A stretch of DNA of 64,000 bases from positions 590,745 through 654,744 of the forward strand of contig JAYKKI010000154.1 of NCBI GenBank assembly GCA_039881145.1, given 5' to 3'. Under the pieces are notes generated by a model. That model searched no databases. It was not told the origin of the DNA and was given only the letters and a program-made list of their open reading frames with translations. The translations under genes and the position numbers were made by a program. Positions 12,437 to 25,877 of the stretch are shown here, one piece after another. The first letter of the stretch is position 1. Every line of letters begins with the position of its first letter. The stretch is from Druceiella hillmani (taxonomy: Eukaryota > Arthropoda > Insecta > Lepidoptera > Hepialidae).

Positions 12437-15330
12437 GTACAATATAGCGGCTGAGAAACAGTTTTTTGACGGTGAAGAAATTAAAAATCAAACAGGCTAT
12501 CATAATGTATATTAGATTAAAGTCTAGATGGGTATGTTTCAAAAATATATAATGTAATTATTTAAGATAATTAATAAAAACGTGTTTAAAACTGGTCAAA
12601 CCAAATTTCTTAGAACTTGTCTTTGAACTTTTCGCTAATGTTTGAACTAGAAATATGGTTATAAACCTTAAATTGTCAGTTAGTAATCCGTAATAAATCC
12701 TAATAAAATAAAATAAATTGTGTATTTTACTAATGCTCCGATACACAAAACAAAGTATTTTGAATAACCACTTATTAGGACTTTAATGAATGTATCGAAC
12801 AAAAGCAATAAAGGAAAGTAAAAAAATATATATCTGATTCCATTAAAGGTATACAATAAATAGTTTTAAAATACCGATTTTTTAATTGGTTTCTTTTTTC
12901 AAGATCATAGTCCTTTTCCTTATACTATATGAACCAATTTCCGTCCCGTAATTTCCGTTCCGTACCGTTAACTTGCCAATCGCATGTCATATAATTTGGA
13001 TCTCCGCATCGTGACCATCAAAATGGAATAGTCCTAAATCGATGTTCATTTAAATCCATTTTCTTTGACAGAATCTACTTAAAGACTTAACACTAATTGT
13101 CACTAATCGAGTGTATTTCGGCCTATTTATTATATAGAGATACTTTGAACAACCTTTTGAGAAAAGTTCTGAATTCCTAGTTTAAAACTTATAAGCCAAC
13201 GCATTATGCATACATAATCAACAGATTCTCTTCTACATAAATTCATATTCAAATTCTAAACCACATTCAAATTCTAAACATCAGTAATTTTATAGGCTCC
13301 TTCATTTTTCTGCAGCGGACAGCAATTAATTGTAGAAATTATTTCAAAATTATTGGATGAAAATAAATATACATAATTTGTCACTTCAACTTCAGATATC
13401 GAACCTAATAACAAGGCCAGTGGCAAACTACACAACAGAGCAAACTGACGTTGATCAGTTGAGTACGTCACAAGAGTTGAGTATGAGTGCGCTTGGCTTA
13501 CTTGCTTTAGAATATCTCACACACAGAGTTTCGCATTATGGCTTGTAAACGATGTTAGTATACTTCGCGTGTTATTTGATAAACAAGACAATGGGGTTAC
13601 TAATTACAACTAGGCTATTCATCAGTGTTTAGAACTACTAAAATGAGAAAGTAATATTTTTCAACAAAAGGAGAAATAAATAGAGAAGCAGAAATTCGAA
13701 AGAAAATGAAAAAATTATCAACTCTTATATTGTGATAGTTTTTGAATATTTTGCTCTTTTCCCCTTAATCTAAAAACCGCGACCCTAGCGACACTCACTT
13801 TCTTTTGCTTGACTGAATAATAAAACAAAATAATCGAGTGGATTATTATGATTGCATTCGAGTATTTCTGGTCATAGCATAAATTTATATTAATTACTGA
13901 AATTCTGAAAATAGGTAAGAATTCTTTTTTTGAACAAACTCTAAACTACCTTGAAAAAAATGTAAATTTTTAAGAGGAAGCAGCATATACGCACGCATAA
14001 AGATTACTTCAAAGTGACGAGCGTATAAATGTTAATTGATTCTAACATTGGGAATGTGAAAACGAAAATAATTTATTTCTAACAATTTTATTTAAATGTA
14101 AATTGTTTGATAGAACATTTTAAAATATTAGGGTATTTTGACGCTTTATTTATGGATTTTAGATCCAATAAAAATACAAAAAAAACAAAACACCAACAGG
14201 TAGGTGAAAGAAGATGGTTTTATGATAATTAACAAAAGTAAAAGAAACCACATAGAAAAACTAAGAAAGTGCAAGAAACCGCGTAACTAACAGTGATCTG
14301 AATTTTGGGACTTAACCAAGTTTTAAAAGACTTTTTAAAGAAGAAAAATGCAGATTCAAGTCATTTTTCGTTGACTTTTAAAGAAATTATCAATATAGTA
14401 TCTAATGAAATTTTAAAATAAGAATCCCTTGATAAAATGCTTTACTTTATACGACAAATAAATATACAGTCAATGCATAAACGTAGATAGTTTATAAAAT
14501 TTTGCAAAAAAAAATAAAAACATTCCTTCAATTTGTATCATGAAAACAGGTATCTTTACAGATACCATCTACACTTGAAATATATCAATCTATAAATTAC
14601 TTATGTGCAACTCATACACTATGCAATAAAATTATGGAATAACATATTTTTTTCAGACATTTAGCATCTATATTCTACCGTTAACATATGAAAGAGATAG
14701 CTATTATTTACTTAGACGTGCCACATAAAATCAACCCGTCTGGCCATTGTGGTAGACTTTAAGTAGAATTTCATAAAATAAAAATAATAAATCGTTGATA
14801 TCTCCTGAATTATTTTCTAAAATTTCATTTCGAAGCGACTTCGACTACGTTTTATATTCGTTTTTAATACAATTTTGTTCCACCTTTCGTCTGAATGACG
14901 AATAAATATTTTTTTGGAGTTAATCATTATCGAATTACTTTCTATTTAAGTACACAGCGCGTGCTAACATCTCCCAATATTTTTCATAATATTGAAGCCA
15001 AGAGAGCGTACTCGCCACTTCATAATATTACATTTTAAAAATCTATATTTTAACAACTTTTGCGAAATAAACGTCCGCATTGATATTAGAAACATTTCTC
15101 TGTTAAAGAGAGAATGAAAGCCATACTTTAAAAAACGACCACATTGTCTTTTTGCAGAACTTAATTCTGGCCTCCAATTATTATGCTATACTGGACTAAC
15201 TGTTCGCTGATAAATGTAACGTAATTTTTACTATTCATTTGTTCCAGAAGTAATTTTATTTCTGCCTTTACTTAAAAGTCTATAGCAACCCAACACATCC
15301 CCCCATTAAACTATTTGCGATTTAAATCAC
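12437..15330. other. A+T-rich stretch, no supported gene
   Basis: Nothing recognisable. Slightly GC-richer patches occur at 12940-13020 and 13390-13550, the latter with a 63-codon ORF on + and an overlapping 65-codon ORF on -. Neither has convincing splice sites or a recognisable sequence. Confidence 0.4.
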
Positions 15331-15366
15331 ACCGTCTTATCATTATAGTAATAATGATAAGACGGT
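15331..15366. repeat. perfect hairpin, 16 bp stem and 4 nt loop
   Basis: Arms 15331-15346 and 15351-15366 are perfectly complementary ('accgtcttatcattat' and its complement) around the loop 'agta'. There is no T-run that would make it a Pol III terminator and no gene next to it. It is one of a class of tight snap-back repeats in this window. Confidence 0.9.
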
Positions 15367-16510
15367 CCCATCCAAGACAAACTTTCTCATCTGAAAACAA
15401 TACATGACGGTACTCGTTGTTTATACAATAAAGATGATTTCTGTTTATGACACTTTCTTTCTCCTTAAATATCTAGAATTATGTGGAAGATATTACATTT
15501 TTTTAATTCAGTAATATTTCAGCAGCAATTTGGTCCACTTTTCAGGCAGAATTTGTAACAATTCGTAAAATTGCTCGTCGATCTCTATGACTGGTGTTTG
15601 GTCAGCCTTCGAGAATTTTTATTAAAATTTTCAGATTTTTTTTCACGTATTATGAAACAATAAGTCAATATTTTACGTTACCAATAAACATAATGCTCAG
15701 AAAACGAACATAATAACTCTTAATCCTCTCGTAATTAGTGGCAACCTGAATGTCTGCTCTATTTTTTTCACACCGATCAAACGACAGGATCTTATGAGGA
15801 ACTTGAGAGTAAACATATTCTTCTCTTTTTCTAATGCTTATATGTTCATTGTGGCTCAACCTATGTAACTGTTGAATATAAATACAAAATATTCATTTTA
15901 TTAAGTTGTTGTAAAAAATGTGTGGTATTTCATAATTTTGTCGCAAGGTGTATATGGCCTGATATTTTTATATTTAAAAGATAAAACTGGTTAAGTTAAA
16001 ACAAAATTCAAGTTCAAACAAATTAAATTTAGTTTTTAGTAAAATTATCTTATTTTGTTTGATAAGTTTACATGATTTACCCCCGTAAAGGATATACTGG
16101 GCGACATGCTGTAAATTAATATTATAGTAAATTAATATACGTTCCTCCGATGTCTGTATACGAAACAATATGGTTATTTTCACTTTCTATTTTCTACCGA
16201 TTTCTACTTCCTCTTGAGTGTGGTGGATTTCGTTTCCTTGCAACTGACAAGAAATGTTGTGCTTATAAAATTTGTCTTCCAGCTATTAAAAGGAAAAATT
16301 CTACGCAATGTATTATTGAGAAAACTTTCATTCTTCTTGCCAGATCTGACTTTTTTGCGTTCAAACAATCATTACCTGTTTGATATACCACTTTTTGGAA
16401 TCGAATTATATCGGAACTCTCAACCACTTAATCGCGGTCGCACCATAGTGAAATTTGGTTATGATAAGTTAAAGTAAATTTTTCGAAATGTGTCGTCGTT
16501 ATTTTTAAAG

Positions 16511-16548
<38 letters not shown>

Positions 16549-17089
16549 TTGGTAATGGCAACTTCCTAAGCTTATTCGCTAAATACCGCAAATATTTCTT
16601 TCAAAAATTTCTAAGATATATGATATTGGGGCAAATGCCAAATATTTTTCATTGCGCATATTTTTCATCACTTTCTTTATCAGGCTTTGAAAAAGTTTGA
16701 ATGGTATTTACAATTAAATTTTTGATGTTTAAAGTCCCAGTTTTCATACCGCTCGGCATTAATGACTATAAACTTTATTCAAAATATTTTAATATGCGGT
16801 CTTAACATTTAAAATGGGTAGTTATTTAAATTTACAAAAATAAATTGACATGCCCAGCAGCCATAAATTTTCTGTTTTTTTTATCCCTATACATTTTCTC
16901 TTTTACACTATTTTTACATTGGACACATTTGTGGAGAAGTTTTGTACGTTTATGTAACCATATCATTTCGATACTTCTAGTTGAGGTAAGACATATGTAT
17001 ATTGGATGAGTTGTATATATCTGAAAAAATACCAGACATTACCCGTTTTTTACACTAAGCAAAAATGTAAGTAGTAAGTTTCAAACCTG
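15367..17089. other. A+T-rich stretch with one short (TA)n
   Basis: Contains a (TA)n run at 16515-16541. Two overlapping same-strand ORFs in different frames (16150-16383 and 16214-16477) cannot both be real and neither resembles a known family. Confidence 0.4.
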
Positions 17090-17165
17090 CTCTAAGTCAT
17101 TCAGTAGCATAACGATATAATTCTGGAGTCGAAACTCGGAAGTACTAGGTTCCAACACCAGAATA
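17090..17165 (+). mobile_element. tRNA-derived SINE-like head
   Basis: The sequence has Pol III internal promoter-like boxes at tRNA spacing: A-box-like TAGCATAACGA at 17105-17115 and B-box-like GGTTCCAACACC at 17148-17159, with starts 43 bp apart. Between them is 'ggagtcgaaactcggaag', reminiscent of a degraded anticodon-arm and variable region. It does not fold as an intact tRNA in my reading, so a decayed tRNA-derived SINE is more likely than a tRNA gene. The 3' limit is not defined. Confidence 0.45.
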
Positions 17166-17169
17166 ATTT

Positions 17170-18775
17170 ATTTTCTGACTTGGACTAACATAAAAATTAA
17201 TACTTTAGTTAAAATTGCAAAATTAAATATAGTTTAGAAAATTAATAAATCGATCATTTCTTCGAAAATATTTTTTTGGAACTGTAAAACAAATGGGTAC
17301 TTCATTAATTGCCATCCATAACGTTTTCAAAATTAAATTAAGTTCCAAGGAGTAAAATGTAAAACATACGGGCAAAATTATATGAATATTCTGATGTAAT
17401 AACAAAGTTATAACTCTCAATTTTATTTAGATTGCGATCATCAATTTGAGTTGACAATAAAAGAGATGGCGCTAGTGATGATATTATACAGCGCAAATGA
17501 AACTTACGGAGATTTTGTTATAAAATCTGCCGCGTTTTAACAGTATAATTATTTTTCATGCTAAATGCTAAAAACCAAACAAGCGAACAAAACTTTCTTC
17601 TTTATAAAAACTGTACCTAATTCTTAGAGATGACCGCTTTAATGCTAATAAGTAGGTATGCTACGAATGGAAGATCGATTACACGTACTTTGCTTTTCGT
17701 TTAAACTTCACATCTGGGGACACAATTTCGAAACCCAAAGTACCGATACCTTAATATCGGTATCGAAATAAAGGTATCTAATGAACAAAAGTATTGAAAC
17801 TGAAGCAACGATATAAGAGAATATTAAATACATTCAGATGCGACAGAGCTTGCCGTAAGCTCACTGCTACACTATCCCCCAACCAGACTTACAGGAACGT
17901 GAGCGAGAACTCACTCATGTTGTGGTTTAGCTACAGTAATAAACTCGAAGGAAAACATCAATAACATTATAGAAAACGTTTTTATTTAAAAAGATGTAAA
18001 TTATTGCTGACGTTAATCAAACCTAAGTTGCCTAAGTTCCTTAAATATTCCATTCCTACCAAACTTCTATTTTCATAATGTTTTTAAAAATCAGTATGAG
18101 AAAAGTGAGAAAGTTGTCTGGATTTGTCATGTTAATTGTTGCTACCATATTTTGGTTGTTATCTGTTACAACAGTTATTATTTTTCCTTTAGTAATGTGA
18201 AAAGTATTACAAACTTAATTTTAAATAGTTGTCTGACTCGCATCTAATTCAATTGTAACTGACACTCTATTATTCAGTTCGTTTCGCCAACAGTGATATA
18301 CTGTAATTGCAAGATAATTTATCAGAGTCATATTTTCAGGTTAAATATCATATGTTAGAGAAATGTAGTTAACATTTTCTATACTTTCTCATATACAGTA
18401 GGAATTTAAAAACTAGAACATATGGCTTCATTAGTCGACGAAATCCTCTTCCTTTGGCAACATCAGATAGTATTTTAGTAAGTATGAGAGTAACTTAATA
18501 AGTATACAGTAACAGCAATTTAAACAATGAAGAGTGTATAGATCCACTATTAGAATGTAGCATTTTATTACTTAAAGCCTCTGAGATTGACATATGTCTT
18601 TGTTTCCGAGGCTGTGTGGCTTGTGAAATAATTTCAATATTTTTAATGGTATTTTCATTAGCAACAGTAACAATTTCCCCCCTGATTTGGTATTCATTAC
18701 AGAGTTTACAGATATTGACGTAAAAGCATTTTACATTGTAGTGGAAGTAGTAGCAGGCCTTGTAGTTGTAGTACC
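17170..18775. other. A+T-rich stretch, no supported gene
   Basis: No gene found. Near 17466 the phrase 'agatggcgctagtg' resembles a motif common in insect interspersed repeats. At 17743-17764 an 8 bp stem ('taccgata' / 'tatcggta') forms a small hairpin. Confidence 0.4.
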
Positions 18776-18825
18776 TGTATGATGAATTTTAAAATTTTAA
18801 TGTATGATGAATTTTTAAATTTTAA
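18776..18825. repeat. tandem duplication, 25 bp x 2
   Basis: Units 18776-18800 and 18801-18825 both start 'tgtatgatgaatttt' and differ at one base. Confidence 0.85.
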
Positions 18826-20060
18826 TGTACCTGACGCTTAGGAGAATTGGCTTTTTTCAAGGAAATGAAAAGAGAAGAAAAATATACTTAATCAATGAAT
18901 ACACATGTTACACAAACAAGTACAAAATGATGTTAATAGACAGATAAATATGTTAAGTAAATAATTATAGGTTACTGGTATCGTTTATTTTCGATGAAAT
19001 AAATTCTTCTCCATTATTAAAGTCCTTTCACAATTAAAAGAGGGTTACAATGACATATCTACTATATTTATTTATTAACTTACCGTTTGGATGCTTTTCG
19101 AAAATTTTTTTAATGATAGATGTATTACACATGTTTTTATTATTTTGAAACATGTTTTACATGACGCTTGATCATTATTTATTTTCATAAAATATTTCCA
19201 TATGTCGCTTTGGGAATGTGCCATCCACCGATCTCTATATCAACTAAATAGGAGATCTCTATGGGCCTTTGCTTGAAATTTGTTTTCCATTTTCATTCCA
19301 TGAAAACCAAACATGTGCGTATCGTTGAAATTGAATACCATGTGGGGAATTGAGCGGCACTGATTGACTACTTAAATAGAGACCATTACGTCTCATAGGA
19401 TACCCTATCTAGATGCCTTTCGTATTTTTTAAACTTATGTCCGTGAGTAACCAACCAAAAAACGAAAAAAAAAATATTCCAGTTCTATCACAATGGCGTC
19501 GACTCCAAACTGTAACCACATAATTACAATACCAGGATAAATCTGTCATATCGCTGGTCTAGTACGTCACCCCTCACAACTCTAAAGAGAACATGATAAC
19601 GTGTAAAAATTTAAAAAAAAACTGTACAATTATAAATATTTGTATGATAAAAGGTATCATTTTCAATAGATTCAGTACATGAAAGTACCAGCTATAGTTA
19701 TTTACAACAAACTTAATGTACTGCTGTTTCCAAAAGATAGCGCTATTAACGATTAATTATTTACTGTGAAAGTTTCATCACTATGACTATCACATACCCA
19801 CATACATTCTCATTCTCATAATCCAAACCAAATAAAAAGAAACCATATGCTATCTTGTGAATATATTATTGCGCTATATACATATAAAATAACTAAGATT
19901 ATATTGAAGTTTGTATTTCATAGCAATAGAAAGAAGTTGTTGAAAAAGTCATATGTCTCTTTTTCAGTTTTAGCCAGAATTACTGAGAACGGAAACGTAG
20001 GTGCTCGTGCCTAAAACCTGAATTTTAGCAGAAATATGTAGTGGATTATTTCTCTCACCA
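18826..20060. other. upstream region of the promoter at 20061
   Basis: No gene or repeat recognised. It is the immediate upstream flank of the candidate promoter and may carry its regulatory sites, but I can identify none. Confidence 0.35.
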
Positions 20061-20096
20061 TATAAATAGATAATATAGAGTTAACTTCATTCAGTT
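20061..20096 (+). promoter_or_regulatory. core promoter: TATA box plus insect-type initiator
   Basis: A TATA box (TATAAATA, 20061-20068) is followed by a TCAGTT initiator (20091-20096). The A expected at +1 is at 20093, 32 bp from the first T of the TATA box. That spacing and the TCAGT initiator are the arthropod core-promoter consensus. An ATG in good context (cacaATG) follows at 20128 and a strong splice donor at 20156. In A+T-rich DNA a TATA match alone means little; the ordered combination is what persuades. The promoter lies 145 bp outside the outer edge of the large palindrome and points into it. Confidence 0.6.
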
Positions 20097-20127
20097 AGAT
20101 ATACGCAATACTCCACCAGTTAGCACA

Positions 20128-20155
20128 ATGAGCGACAGTGAACACATTACTGCCT
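20128..20155 (+). CDS. candidate first coding exon (MSDSEHITA...)
   Basis: The segment runs from the first ATG downstream of the TATA/initiator promoter to a consensus donor (T|GTAAGT at 20156). It encodes nine residues, MSDSEHITA, plus one base of the next codon, so the intron is phase 1. Read through without splicing, the frame stops four codons later. Very short first exons after a TATA+Inr promoter are usual in insect genes. I do not recognise the protein. A possible continuation is offered at 20396-20443 and 25596-25651. This exon is outside the inverted repeat and therefore single-copy, unlike the proposed later exons. The promoter and donor together make a transcribed start plausible; the product is unknown and the coding role unproven. 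Confidence 0.4.
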
Positions 20156-20395
20156 GTAAGTTTTCATAAGTCGGACATATTTCCTTATTTGTTTGGCAAT
20201 GTCCACATATTCTTCCACAACTCGATAATTTTTACTCCAATATGTAGTTTCTAATCCCATTGTACGTCATTCCCCGTTTTCTTTCAACATACTCTCACCC
20301 ATCATCTCTCCCATAAATATTCTTCAGGCTGAACAACCTACATCTTATCTTTTATTATCAGCTTTTTCTTATCAATTTTTCATTTAACAGTCTAG

Positions 20396-20443
20396 CTTTC
20401 TCCATATATGCCGACATGAATAAACTATTTCAACCAATTTTTG
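20396..20443 (+). CDS. candidate second coding exon (16 codons)
   Basis: A 48 nt segment lies between an acceptor-like 'ttaacagtctag' (AG at 20394-20395) and a strong donor (G|GTAAGT at 20444). Joined in phase 1 to the exon ending at 20155 it reads SFSIYADMNKLFQPIF with no stop. Using the AG five bases earlier would place a stop after one codon, so the distal AG is the one compatible with coding. Both junctions are phase 1 and 48 nt keeps frame. The same segment exists inverted in the right arm at about 31582-31629. I do not recognise the peptide. Splice sites of this quality occur by chance in A+T-rich DNA, so this is tentative. Confidence 0.25.
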
Positions 20444-20936
20444 GTAAGTTTATAATCGCACTTTATTTGGTAAACCAACATACATATTTTAAATAAATTA
20501 TATATCCCTAATTTTAAATATTTCGGTCAAATCTAAAGCTCAAATTTATTTTCCCAAAAATAAGTGGAACAAAAAGATATATGAATGATAAAATCTTCAT
20601 CTTGCAGAGGAAAACCACAATTTTATTTCTGGACACAACATAGTTACAATATTTTTCAAAAATCACAACTCACAAGCAATTTAGTTTTGTTTACATAAAA
20701 TTATTATTGATGGTCACACCCTGTTATATACTAAATCATAATGGCAGCAGGGTTTTATCAACCGAAGCAATTTATTTGTCACGTTTAAGATGAAACAATT
20801 TGATTAATTTGCTTCTTTTAATTAATGAACGGTATCAGTCTCGTCGTATTTCAATACTGGATTATGTTTCCACACTTTCGGTATGACTTTAAATTTATGG
20901 GGTTTTATAGAAACTGCTTGAATATCTATGAGGCGG

Positions 20937-20973
20937 TATATAAAGACAGAAGCGTTGTATCTTCTGTTCAGTT
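20937..20973 (+). promoter_or_regulatory. core promoter-like TATA plus initiator inside left arm
   Basis: TATATAAAG at 20937-20945 is followed by TTCAGTT at 20967-20973, with the A at 20970, 33 bp from the TATA start. The arrangement matches arthropod core promoters and the pair at 20061. Downstream the first ATG (20981) opens only three codons before a stop, but 'tttca|gtaaat' could be a donor. Another ATG at about 21066 opens a 26-codon ORF (starts MKTEQSNTKYMHNEG). The element points to the palindrome centre and is mirrored at 31055-31091. Confidence 0.5.
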
Positions 20974-22364
20974 AACAGCTATGTTTCAGTAAATATACAA
21001 CAAAGAAGGTATACAAATTTAACGAAGAGAAGATAGAGCTCTCTTGTTCATGAGTTCCGTTTAAGATGAAAACCGAACAAAGCAACACTAAATATATGCA
21101 CAATGAGGGTGAACTTGTATTCTCTCATAACACAGCCAAGCATTAGATCCGAGGAATCAAAGAAGGATATTTCAAACTCTCAGATAAATAATATCCAGGC
21201 CGACCTCCTGTATTGACAAATATTTGATAATATTTTATGAAAAAAATATTTTATATTCGGATCGTTTAATTGACATGGCAAGAAATGTTTTTCTTCGTCC
21301 GGAAAATATAAAACGAAGGTAAATTAAATTTTTTGAAATATGTTTTCATTAGGCAGAAATAATTTAATTTCAGGTGAAAAATTATGTTACATTTATTTTA
21401 ATTATTTCTCTAAATATAATTACATTTATACATCTGATGGCCATGAACACAAACTTTACGATAAAGAAATTAAAAAACCGATTAAACACGAGTAGAATAA
21501 AGCAATACGAGAATTCCACGCACATTTTATTACGTGTGAACATTTAAGGGTACTGAACTTAAGAATAAAGTGTTTAATTCGTGTCGCTAGTTCACACAGT
21601 TTAAAATAAAAAGGTTTAAGAATACCTTACAATCGTCCTTTTTCAATTACCTGAAGGATGGTTCAAGGTCAAGGTCGACAAATTGTGCGTTTTTTGAAAC
21701 ATTGCTTGTGAACCATTTAATTCCTTTTTTGAAGATTATTATATTTGCAATACATGAAGCCATACGTATATACAACGCGTTAAACAAAAATAAAAATTGA
21801 TAAAATTATTTTCTGAAAGAGAGTTAAACTCGTTCACGTATGAACTGAATAATTTATTTGTCCTTACAAACATGTCTTTTAAATTTTATGATTAACATGC
21901 ATTCGAATTAAGTGAAATTTTCATTTTAATAATTCTTTAAAGTTAAATTAAAAAGTTACGTGATACTCGTGGCATGAAACAATATTAACTGATTTAAGCG
22001 ACGCCATTTTTTTTAAGTTTTTCGACGACTTCGCAATCGAAATATTATTTTTTATAATACGAGTAAATTGTATAAATGTCATTTTTGAAGTGAGCGTTAC
22101 AACGATTATTACTTGCATTTATTTTTAATTATTAAGCAATTGGTCTCTGTACAAAGAGTTTTAAAACTTTTTTTGCTCTCTTATGTATTTTTTTTACTTC
22201 GTTAGAGTAACTACAGCTAAGAAGCAGGTAGATTGATAAAGGGTCTTTTGGTTTGTGCGAATCCTCAAAATAATGCATAGTCTGCAATAAAAACTATTTT
22301 TAAAGAAGTCGTTGTAAAAATGTGTAAATCATAGTGTAAAATATGTATTTGCATATTTCTTCAG

Positions 22365-22790
<426 letters not shown>

Positions 22791-24600
22791 AAGCGAGTAA
22801 ATGTATATCTGTGTGCATATTTTTCTTTGTTTTAGCTTTTACTTTTTTTTTCAAAGAGAGTTTCTTTGTTTGTAGTATCTCCAAGAAGTGAACAACGGAG
22901 CAAAATATGACAATATTATAGTAAAAGTCAAAGACAAGTATTTTAATTAAGTTATTAACGTATTAATCCTCTTCCTTTGTGACAGAGCATACTCACAGTT
23001 TACCTCAGACCTAGGCCCAGTCTTAGTTAAATTTTCCTAGAATATTAATTTCTGAAAACAATTTACGAGCTATTAAAATATTAAATTGTGCACACATTAA
23101 CGTTTCGTGTCTTCACTTTAAATTCTTTCCTAACATATTAAACCCGTTAACAATTGTATATAATATCATTGATTGAGTAAAGTCCGAGTATGGATCATGC
23201 ACCAAGGTTTTCTTACCTCATTTGAAATTTAATTATTTTATTAAAAAGTCATCCCAAATTTGGACTTCGTAGCAAAAAAACTGTTAATATCTTCCTCCCT
23301 TCGTATATATTATCATTAACATTTTTTGGTTATATCTTTGTATAATTCTGAAGAAAATCTCCAAAATTATGAAAACAAAATTGCTGTAACCATTATAACT
23401 AGTCGTTTCCAATGAGTCATCTTTTTGACGTACACGACCCTAAACATGATTGATAATAAGTGAAATATTATATATTTGTGTCATCAAAGTATTAAAACTT
23501 TGTATGTAAATATAATACCCAGGCAAATCTGTTATCAATATGTAGCGTGATTTTACAGCATTATTTTAAACATTCCCGATATTTTTAGAACAGATGAAAT
23601 TTGAAGTTATTGAAAAAAAATTAAACCAATACAGCCTAAACAAAGTTGATACTTAAACAATTTTAGGTTTATTCTACTCATATCGCTCGTCAAACAGCAT
23701 CAAATAAAATGCGTAAGTTTGATTTAAAATTTCTCTCCAATTTTGTTATAGTTCATTTATATTTCAAATATCTTTACCACATGTGTTACATCATCTGATA
23801 TTTTACGTACATTTAATATTAAATTATAATTATTAAGCTCTATATAAGTTAAACATTGGTCAATAAATGAACTTTTGCAATTTTTTGAATATTATTTTTG
23901 AAAACCCTGGACAGAATCTATTAATTTGATATTCCCTTTAAATTCTTTGAAAATATGTCATTTAATTACATTTGGGCATTGATTAAAACATTCGTAATAT
24001 TTAACAGATTTTTATGCTTGGAAAGTTTAAGCAATATTTAGTTCGTGTCTTCCGTTTGACATTCAGTGGATATAAGCAAAGTACTATATTTGATTTGACT
24101 TTATCACGCGCTGAATGTTTAAATGCAGCTAATTCGCTTACTCATAATGATAATAGTTAATGTTGTCATATTTTTTTATTCTTTTGTGTTACCTTATGAG
24201 ATCACTAATATCTCCGCCCATTTGTCTATCTATGCATCTTTTTTAGAAACCGTCCGACCAAGAAACTAAAATTTGACACAGTTTATGAGATTATTGACAA
24301 TTAAAAGAGCGTAGTTTATGGATTAAGAGGTTTTTAGAATATCGCGTTAGATAATTATGGAGGTATTTCTGAAAATGTTTATAAAAAATATGTTTCCAAC
24401 TATATTTCTGAAATTCCTAAATATAAAATTAAAAAAAAACTATGGCTACAGTGAATTAATGCAAAATTTATTCAAAAATTATAGTTTTAATATCAAATCT
24501 CATAATAAATTCACAGTAAACTTACATTTATTTAGATGGTGAAAATTAATATTAACATTTATACGGAATTTAAGGGAAATGAAAAATGTCAGTTTGTAAA

Positions 24601-24635
24601 AGTACTTACTATGGGGGTCCCCCATAGTAAGTACT
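24601..24635. repeat. perfect 35 nt palindrome, left arm
   Basis: Arms of 17 bp ('agtacttactatggggg' and its complement) meet at a single central T (24618). The right arm carries the same palindrome at 27429-27463 with A at the centre, as exact inversion demands. It is a palindrome nested in a palindrome. Confidence 0.95.
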
Positions 24636-25595
24636 TACTTCTAATCGAACTTAATATAATTCAATACTTTTTATTTTAAATATAACACAAATTGCACCAG
24701 ATTAATATTTGCACTGATAATCATGTAAAATATTTATTGACCCAATATTCAATAATTGTAATTAAGTTTTTCTAAGAAGGTTGATAAAATATTTACAAAG
24801 TATGGTTGTACGATTTTGTATTAAAAGTAGTAGACTTATTTTTAATATAATATATTAAGAAAAGAATATTAGAAACTAAAAAAAATCTGAACTGTTAAAT
24901 AATATAATCCTACCCAGATTATCAAACAACAGAATTTTTTCTTTACTGCAGGCTTTGCTTATTATTTTCTGGTACTAGGATAGAAATTTTTTTAACCGAT
25001 ATTCCATATTTCTCAATCAAATTGAATAGACTGTAAATGGACTGTAATTTGTCGGGTTTCAACCTAATCGCTTTTTCCATAGTTTTTGTAGAACTTAACT
25101 TTCAATTTTTACTTGAAATTTGATCTGTGCTTTTCAGTGACAGTGACCCAAGGACCGAATGAACTTCAGAGCTCAGAAACATATTATTTTGTTAGTTTTG
25201 TGGAGAGTTATAACATAAAAGAAATATATAATCAGACGGTTGCATTCTTCATATTTTAAAAACCCTTGAAAGCGCATATTTGCTTGTATATGCGTATATA
25301 TAAACCGATAGACTCTGATATGATTCGTATTTCTCCACTAGCATTTTCCTGGAAAACACTCTTCTTCTTTTAATTAATCATCTCCTGCATAATAAAGAAC
25401 ACTTACCACTTTGATGAGAGGATGAACATTTTTGCAAGTCTTATTAATTGACAGTATCCATAATTATATTTCCAAATTACTTCAGAACCAAGTTAACTGA
25501 AACAGTATTACTTAATTTGTAATATCTTATCTTTTCTTATTCTTTCCACTATTATACTCTATTAATGGACGAAGCAATTTCCTTTTCCAATGCAG

Positions 25596-25651
25596 ACAAT
25601 ATCAAGTCGACATATACGTACGTCTCAGAAAAACATATTAGCCTTGAATAG
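25596..25651 (+). CDS. candidate terminal exon of the gene starting at 20128
   Basis: A strong acceptor ('tttccttttccaatgcag', AG at 25594-25595) precedes a segment that, entered in phase 1 from the donor at 20444, reads DNIKSTYTYVSEKHISLE and then stops (TAG at 25649-25651). With the exons at 20128 and 20396 this would make a protein of about 43 residues across an intron of about 5.2 kb. The acceptor is good; the linkage is conjecture. Both other frames also stop within about 22 codons. An inverted copy lies in the right arm at about 26413-26468. No function can be proposed. Confidence 0.2.
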
Positions 25652-25877
25652 GGCGCTCTGAGGATTTTTTGCAGATATATCCAACGTAAAATAACCCGGA
25701 AATAAGCAATGTCCGTTAAGGAAAGTAATATTTCTTTTTCTTCTAGGCTTACATTTGTCTTGCTCTACGTGAAAGAAGTATTTATTTTATGGTATTACAT
25801 TTTAAGGGAATAATTTTCAAATAAGTTATACATCCGTATCCATTGTAAGTGTATAATATAAATAGTTTAATCAAGAG

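Noticed and set aside
15331..15366. Rho-independent-type terminator
   Set aside because: Hairpin without a T-run, in eukaryotic DNA and with no gene upstream.
16150..16477. Two overlapping same-strand ORFs of 77 and 87 codons
   Set aside because: Different frames of the same DNA, neither recognisable; length expected by chance over 64 kb.
17105..17159. tRNA gene
   Set aside because: A and B boxes are present but acceptor and anticodon stems do not form; read as a decayed SINE.
24357..24542. 61-codon ORF present identically in both arms of palindrome 1
   Set aside because: Lys/Asn/Phe/Leu-rich, as A+T-rich DNA gives by chance. Identity only reflects the inverted duplication.
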